Of a stretch of 64,000 bases of DNA, positions 56,147 to 64,000 are shown piece by piece. The notes under the pieces are model-generated. The model made no database searches. It had not been told where the DNA came from and saw nothing but the letters and a program-made list of their open reading frames with translations. Origin of the DNA: Adineta ricciae (Eukaryota > Rotifera > Eurotatoria > Adinetida > Adinetidae); contig CAJNOJ010000383.1 of NCBI GenBank assembly GCA_905250025.1, forward strand, positions 21,495 to 85,494, given 5' to 3'. The position numbers and the translations under genes were made by a program. Numbering within the stretch: position 1 is the stretch's first letter; each line of letters starts with the position of its first letter.

Positions 56147-58030
56147 TTAACGAGTATGACTTAGCTGTTGTAGAAGATTTTCACAATTACGAGTACCAAG
56201 AATGGGCGAAATATCGTTTATTGGTGATTTACCAAAGAATTCTGTCCATAGTTGATGGAATTTCTTTGGAAATGATCTCATATTGGAGCAGTAGGTGAAA
56301 TGAACGAATATTGTTTGTCCATAGTCAATTGGTACTTTGGGTTCAAATGAATGATTAATTATTTGTTGTCGTAATTGTTGAAAATTGTTTGTATTCAATA
56401 CTTCTGAAATATGGAATTTGTTTAACACATGTTGAAATTGTTCATCGATAAAATGAATTGGATATTTATTTATTAATAGATCCATTCGTAAACGACCTCT
56501 TTCTTTTGAAAAAAGGTCAAATGTTGATGAATATCGGATTGCACGTATTAACATGGCAAAAGGGATATTCTTTTTCATGTGTAATGGGTGAATACTATTG
56601 AATGGTAAATAATATGGTTCATAGGATGGTTTGTGATAGACTTGAGTAACCAGTTGACCATTATGATTTTCAATGGATAAGTCGAGGAAATCGACTTGAT
56701 GGCTAATACAAGGAACTAACTTGATATTATCATCAAATGTATTCTATCGTTCGATTTGTTTTTGAAAATGTCGTAAAGGCCAATTGATTATGATGAATAT
56801 ATCATCTATATATCGGAAGTAGAGACCACCACTGTTTGTAATTTGTTTGATAATATTTTGTTCAAAGAAGAACATGTAACAATTGGCAATGGTCAGGGTT
56901 AATGGAGAACCCATTGCTCCACCTCGAATTTGATGATAAAATTGATTGTTGTATGAGAAGTAATTATTTTGCATAACGAATCTTGCTAGACGAATAATTG
57001 CTTCTACTTTTAAATTGTTGATATGTTTCAATTGATGGTGATCTAACATTTGTTTCAGTGTTAATACACCTTCAGTTTGTGGAATCATTGTATAAAGGTC
57101 TGTAGCATCGATTGTTGATAGTAGAGTTTCATTGTTTAATTTTGTAGTGGACCATTTTTGTAAATGTTTAATTAATTCAAAGCCAGATGTAACTGTAGTC
57201 ATTGAAGCCATTTGATCAAATAATGGTCGTAATAAACTATCGAGAAACTTGGATATCTTCAATGTTGGATGTTTAAGACCTGAAATAATTGGACGTAATG
57301 GTGTACCAGGTTTATGTGTTTTTGGTAGATAATACAGATGAGCTAGTTCAACTTCATCTGTTCTAACACACAATTCCTCGTACTGTTTTTGAGTAATCCA
57401 TTTGGCTAATCGAAGATCGAATAAATATTTATTTGTTCCTTGAACAAGATCAGGTAAAGGGTCAATTGAACCGAGGCATTGATATGCTTTGGTTCTGTTC
57501 ATATATTCTGTAGATTTTTGTTCATAGTCTTCTTTTTGTCCCAAATGGAAAACTTTGGATTTGTCTGTTTTTCTAATGACTGTATTTGTTAATTTTATTT
57601 TAAATTTTAATCGTTTTAATGTTCGACGATAATTTTTCGTATTTTTATTAACAGTTTGATAATGTTGAATATGATTTGCACCATTATGTAAATCTTGAAG
57701 TAATCCATCTAGTTTATTAATAAAATCATCAACTGAACGACCAGGATGTACTTTTCTTTCGAAGAAACGATTTTCAAGTTTTCTTCTTAAAGTGGTTAGT
57801 TCAACTGTGCGTCGTCGAGCTGCTGTTTGAGGATTATCATATATAAATTGTGGTCCTAATTGTAGCAAATCATATTCATCATTAGTGAAATTAATTTGAG
57901 ATGTTTCTTTAATTATATTTGGACGGATAATTCCGTCCCTAATGAACGAATAGGAGTCTTTGGACTGATTGTTGTTGTTGTTGTTTCTATAATGTCGTCC
58001 TCGACTCGATATTCCTCTAAAAAATGAATC
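56147..58030 (-). mobile_element. Athena-like Penelope reverse transcriptase, one in-frame stop
   Basis: One frame runs from about 58030 to 56147, broken only by a TAG at 56746-56744. Motifs: HLYYLPKTHKPGTPLRPIIS, STIDATDLYTMIP, GGAMGSPLTLTIANCY and YFRYIDDIFIIINW (catalytic DD). After the stop comes the thumb region typical of Penelope-like elements (IPFAMLIRAIRYSSTFDLF). No GIY-YIG endonuclease follows, so it belongs with endonuclease-lacking telomere-associated elements such as Athena. The 5' part is cut off at the N at 58119. An overlapping frame at 58095-57913 may be an upstream ORF. The ribozyme at 56011-56100 and G-rich DNA lie 3' of it. Confidence 0.88.
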
Positions 58031-58118
58031 GATTGTTCAAGTTGTAAATTATAACGTTTTCCTCGTAATTCAAGGTAACGTTTGTATTTTTCCAAAGGAC
58101 GTTGATTAGAATCTTCAA

Positions 58119-58119
58119 N
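58119..58119. other. Assembly gap (single N)
   Basis: Joins the retroelement's 5' side directly to the middle of an F-box gene copy (equivalent to 33704). The gap size is unknown and the join may be a scaffolding decision. Confidence 0.9.
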
Positions 58120-58418
58120 AATTCTGTTTCAGGATATTTTTTCGAGTCATCCGAAAATGTTAAAGATTGAACATTTTCACAACGTATCCATGGCATAATA
58201 TTTTCGAGATATTGAATATAATTGGTTTTATCTACTTTTAAACAGAGATTATTTGTCAATTGAATAATATGATCAATTCTTGAATTAAGTCCATTAAATT
58301 GATTATATAATTCCAAAACATCGAAATATTTAAATAATGTCGTCCATAATTCAGTAGACCAAGATTCAATTGTAGTTTTATTCATATTCTTGTTAACGAT
58401 ATTGTAGTATGAAAGCAA
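58120..58418 (-). pseudogene. F-box-like gene, 5' fragment
   Basis: First about 100 codons of a copy of 32897-34003, starting most likely at 58385 (MNKTTIESWSTELWTTLFKY). The rest is cut off by the N at 58119 and may exist outside the assembly. The visible part is intact. Confidence 0.75.
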
Positions 58419-59260
58419 CTGACGTCATGTTTATGTGTTGTGCACAGTTTTTTATACGATAGCAACAAGGAGAAAAGGGTCGACATGATTCATATAGATG
58501 TAAAAACCAAAATATAAAGGAAGTGCATTTATCTTATTCATTTTTCGGGCAAATTAACATAATGTATAAACGATTTAATTGTTTGCATAGAAGGGTTTTT
58601 GTTTGTTAATGAATTGAAATATCTCCAAAGAAATGGTTTGTGATATAAAGCAGCATAAAAATTATGCATGACACATTCATTTTATTCTTATTTGTTTCTA
58701 CTTACACAACACAATGCAATACTAATTATCTAACGAACAAACGTAATAGAGAAAAATAACTTTGGATTTCTAAGTATGAAATATTCATAGGAAAAAAACT
58801 AAAAGATTCATTATTTCCACCTTCTTTTTATTTTATAAATTGTTTGATTGAAAACAATATGTAATATAATTTCTAGCACTTTTATCGATGATATGGAAAG
58901 AGCAAACAGATCTGCTAGTAAAAATTATTCACCTGTAGTATTCATATTCAGCATTATATGTGGTTTTATTCTTTTTTGGTTTGATATTACATAATGGAAT
59001 AAATATCAAACAAAGAAAACTAAGAAAGGAAATATTAATTCTGTCTACTCTCCAATATCAACTATGAATGAATTTAATGAATTAAACTAAGTTTCTTTTT
59101 GCCCTTTTCATTTGAGTTTATTCTTTCTCATTAATGAATCACTATGATTATGAAATATATACATGCGTGCGAGCTTGTGTAATATCTGTACATGACTCGT
59201 ATCTATTTAAAAGGAGAAGAAAGAAACTTTTGAAATTCGGTTGACATTTGTTTTTTTTGT
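58419..59260. other. Spacer, second copy
   Basis: Collinear with 34004-34789, with extra short segments around 58960-59000. No gene recognised. Confidence 0.35.
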
Positions 59261-59868
59261 ATGAATGCTACGAATTCCAATCATGCAATCTTTGGGCGCA
59301 AAGTTGCATTACTTATTGGTAATCTAAATTATTGCGAAAACGACGGTCAACTTTATCATACGATCGATGAGATCAATGATGTTTTACGAACTATAAATTT
59401 TCATGTAGAAAAACATCACGACTTATGTAATTCAGAAACGATTAATATCTTTCCTGAGTTTTCAAAGACAATTCTCGATGGTGATTTAGTTTTATTCTAT
59501 TTCTCCGGTCATGGTTGTGAAATGGACAGAAAGAATTATTTATTACCAATCGACGATGAGTTCATTGAAAAGAAGGAAGAAATTGAAAATTGTGTAGTTC
59601 ATAGTGAACAGATTCTTCATCGGTGGTTACAATAATTTCCCTCATCAATTATAATATTTATATTAGATTGTTCTCGATTATCATATTCGTGTAGGCGAAG
59701 AAGAGCAAGAAATCGTAACGTATACGAAAGTACCAAAAGGAATATATGTCGTATTCGCTTGTATAGTCACTATCAAATTGCTTCGGATGGCTTCTCAACT
59801 GACAGAAATGGATTATATGCGAAACATCTATTGAAACATCTGACAAAAGCAAAAAGAGATTTACGTTA
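59261..59868 (+). pseudogene. Caspase-like (C14) domain, frameshifted
   Basis: The open frame 59261-59635 reads FGRKVALLIGNLNY, then GDLVLFYFSGHGCEMDRKNY with the catalytic His, then LLPIDDEF. It ends in a stop. Downstream, LDCSRL (a possible catalytic Cys position), IASDGFSTDRNGLYAKHLLK and HLTKAKRDL continue the metacaspase-like fold in other frames. At least one stop and two frame changes break it, unless introns are present. It is more complete than the copy at 34790. Family members are cysteine proteases or their inactive relatives in cell death and signalling. Confidence 0.72.
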
Positions 59869-60314
59869 ATTATTTCGAAGTATTAATAAGGATGTTTGTA
59901 TTGAAAATAAACAAAGACAGAAGCCAACACGTTATGATGGTTTGAGTGATCTAACGCCAATTTTTCTAATTGACATACCATTGAATACAAATGATGGTAA
60001 AAAGAAATGTAAAGAAAGATCAATTGTAAAATAAATCGAACAATTAATTCCATCCTGTGGTTTTTGTTGTGGTGCTAGATGAATACGAATATTTCATTGT
60101 ATTCTAAGAGTAAAACAAGTCAGTAGGCTGACATGCCAGACTTGACGAAATTAAGAGCTTGTCTGTCAACGTTGAGTATTGAATATAAGATTTTGTGAGA
60201 CTACATTTGCCCAGACAATGATGCATATATCAAACGATGTTATTCTTTGATTGTCTTTATTTATTAATACTTCTGTAGTATTCGTAATGAACAAATAGTA
60301 AATATATATGCATT
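59869..60314. other. Spacer, second copy
   Basis: Collinear with 34965-35412. No gene recognised. Confidence 0.35.
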
Positions 60315-62313
<1,999 letters not shown>

Positions 62314-62945
62314 GCTGTCTTCCAATGTCAATATTTGTTTGTAATCGAAATAACGATGTATAAAATGAGAATTATTTCAACCGAATAATTAAAACTATAA
62401 CTTCTATTAATGGTACACTGTGTCCAATTTTAGATATAACCGACTGTCGTAGAGGACGGTGAGGAAATTTTGATTTAATCTATGAATAAATGTACTTGCG
62501 TTAACAATCTTATGCTTACTTGAAAAATAACAAATAGAAGAACTTTTACTTGTGGATTACGAATTATAGGGCGTTTCAGCACATAAAAAATAGATTTATA
62601 CGACAGTATTACATATGTATATACTAAGCTATAAAAAATGAATCTCATCTAATCCCTTCGAAAAACAAGTATATGATCATAAAGAAACTATGTTGAGATA
62701 AGAATGCATTAATGCAATCGTATTTATACTACTTTATAAAAATTGAGTCGTCTTGAATAATAATTATCAACGAAAAAAAAACATTATGACAGATCAATGT
62801 TGAGGCTTACCAAACGAATGTTGCAGAAATTTGAGATTTGGAAAGCAAAAATAGGATTTTTTGCAAATATATGAGAGGCATTTTAAGGCTTCTACTAGAT
62901 ATAATTGTATCCTTGATTAGTTGTGCATTTCAATATGAAAACGTT
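62314..62945. other. Divergent promoter region, second copy
   Basis: Near-identical to 37407-38040. It ends at the N. Confidence 0.4.
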
Positions 62946-62946
62946 N
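62946..62946. other. Assembly gap (single N) hiding about 1.19 kb
   Basis: Left flank matches the other copy up to 38040 (GAAAACGTT). The right flank resumes at 39228 (TATGTGGAAG). The missing DNA includes the start and first 344 codons of the DUF4246 gene. Confidence 0.9.
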
Positions 62947-63611
62947 TATGTGGAAGAAAATTACAAGTGATCGTTAAATTAGCCAATCATATCTTAACAG
63001 CCGATAATCCCGAATATTCCGGTGGTGTTTGGCATGTTGAAGGAATGGAAAATGAACATATTGTTGCAACAGGTATTTTTTATTATCATAGTTCAAATAT
63101 TACAGAATCAAATTTACAATTTCGAACTGCAATAAATGAACCAAATTTTGATCATGATGCTTCAGAACGAGCAAATCGCTTTTTTCATTTAAATGGTGGA
63201 CGTTCATTGAATCAAAATTTAGGTCAAGTTATTACTCAAGAAGATCGTTGTCTTGTCTTTCCAAATATCTATCAGCATAGAGTTGCACCATTTCAATTAA
63301 CAAATCCTAATCAATTAGGTCTACGAAAAATTCTAGTCTTCTTCTTGGTTGATCCATCAATTTCAGTTCTATCAACTGCAAATGTACCACCCCAACAATC
63401 ACATTGGCTGAGAAATATTGTACGTTCGATATTTCCATTTAATCAATTACCACAATTAGTTATTGAGAAAATAATTAATTATATAGATTTTCCAATGAGT
63501 TTAAATCAAGCTAACCAATATCGTAGAGAATTAATGGAAGAAAGAAAGTTTTTTATCAATCAAAATACTGAACAATTATTTGAACGACCATTCTCATTAT
63601 GTGAACATTAA
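62947..63611 (+). pseudogene. DUF4246 protein, C-terminal part only
   Basis: The last about 220 codons of a copy of 38195-39892, open to the stop, with GGVWHVEGMENEHIVATGI and YQHRVAPFQL conserved and only a few substitutions. The missing 5' part is at an N, so the real gene may be complete. An open frame appearing to start at 62838 is an artefact of reading across the gap. Confidence 0.75.
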
Positions 63612-64000
63612 AATAATTTCACTTTTTTCCTCTATAAATAAATAAACTTTCGTTACTCTTATCAATGCCTTTACCCTCTACTGAGCAAATAGAACTGACT
63701 ATATTCAATTCATTTGAGAAAACAAACTGTCATCTTTTCATAGGTGACATAAATCAAAATTAATAGAAATTCAATTAAAACCGACATCTCATAGAGGTCA
63801 TGACAAATCTCAAATTGGAACCAGTTTTCAATTAACTGCTACCCACTGACTTACCATTATTCTCCTTGTCGAAAAAATTAAATTCCATAATTTTTTAGAA
63901 TCAGCAAATATGTTAGTATAGGAAATCTTCGTTTTAGAAAGACAAAAATACCCTAAAGCAGTAGAATCTTTAGAACGAACATTAATTATTCAAGAAAAAT
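63612..64000. other. Block 2 tail with TPR remnant
   Basis: Matches 39893-40137, then jumps to 40425-40560. It contains KYPKAVESLERTLIIQ (63940-63998, plus strand), a TPR fragment, and a short piece of the NHL remnant. Confidence 0.45.

Noticed and set aside
62838-63611. 257-aa frame spanning the N at 62946
   Set aside because: The first 36 codons are intergenic DNA equivalent to 37940-38040 read across the gap; only the part after the N is gene sequence.

Overview
The window looks like bdelloid rotifer nuclear DNA (Adineta/Rotaria type). The evidence is AT-rich sequence, spliced genes with mostly very short introns (44-79 bp, GT..AG), a Penelope-like reverse transcriptase of the endonuclease-lacking Athena kind, and a mix of animal genes (fucosyltransferase, DEG/ENaC-like channel, TIMP-like, GPCR, sulfatase, E2, F-box) with genes of bacterial or fungal type (an NRPS-like synthetase, GH43 glycosidase, DUF4246 oxygenase, kelch and ART proteins). 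No CRISPR, rRNA or convincing tRNA was seen.

Layout. 1-3.5 kb: fragment of an unrecognised gene and a complete Tc1-type transposon. 3.55-12.37 kb: block 1, copy A, with an alpha-1,3-fucosyltransferase, a tail-to-tail pair of small glycine-zipper membrane proteins, a broken DEG/ENaC channel, a secreted 164-aa protein and a broken ubiquitin-conjugating enzyme. 12.37-12.9 kb: CG-rich minisatellite, a single N and G/C homopolymers. 12.9-17.0 kb: a two-exon A-T-(TM-hexapeptide)x3 synthetase resembling Pls/PosA poly-amino-acid synthetases. 17-23.9 kb: gene-poor, with a 943-bp inverted-repeat element. 23.9-32.63 kb: block 1, copy B, in direct orientation. It runs without a break into block 2 (32.63-40.56 kb): F-box protein, caspase remnant, arylsulfatase, DUF4246 oxygenase, NHL/TPR remnants. 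41.5-45.5 kb: two TIMP-like genes and a secreted kelch protein. 45.7-47.1 kb: Helitron termini full of heat-shock-element arrays, then a mariner relic. 50.2-55.7 kb: GH43 enzyme, ADP-ribosyltransferase, EGF-GPCR. 55.7-58.1 kb: Athena-like retroelement with a well-formed hammerhead ribozyme and telomere-like G-rich DNA at its 3' side. 58.12-64 kb: second copy of block 2, starting exactly at an N and missing about 1.19 kb at another N.

The main structural fact is that blocks 1 and 2 each occur twice in direct orientation. Copy pairs differ by roughly 5% of residues in the FucT protein, which is compatible with allelic divergence, and they carry independent lesions (frameshifts, microhomology deletions). 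The single Ns at 12787, 58119 and 62946 mean part of this arrangement may be a scaffolding artefact. The strongest biological signals are the hammerhead ribozyme, the Helitron-borne heat-shock elements, and the Pls-like synthetase in an animal genome.
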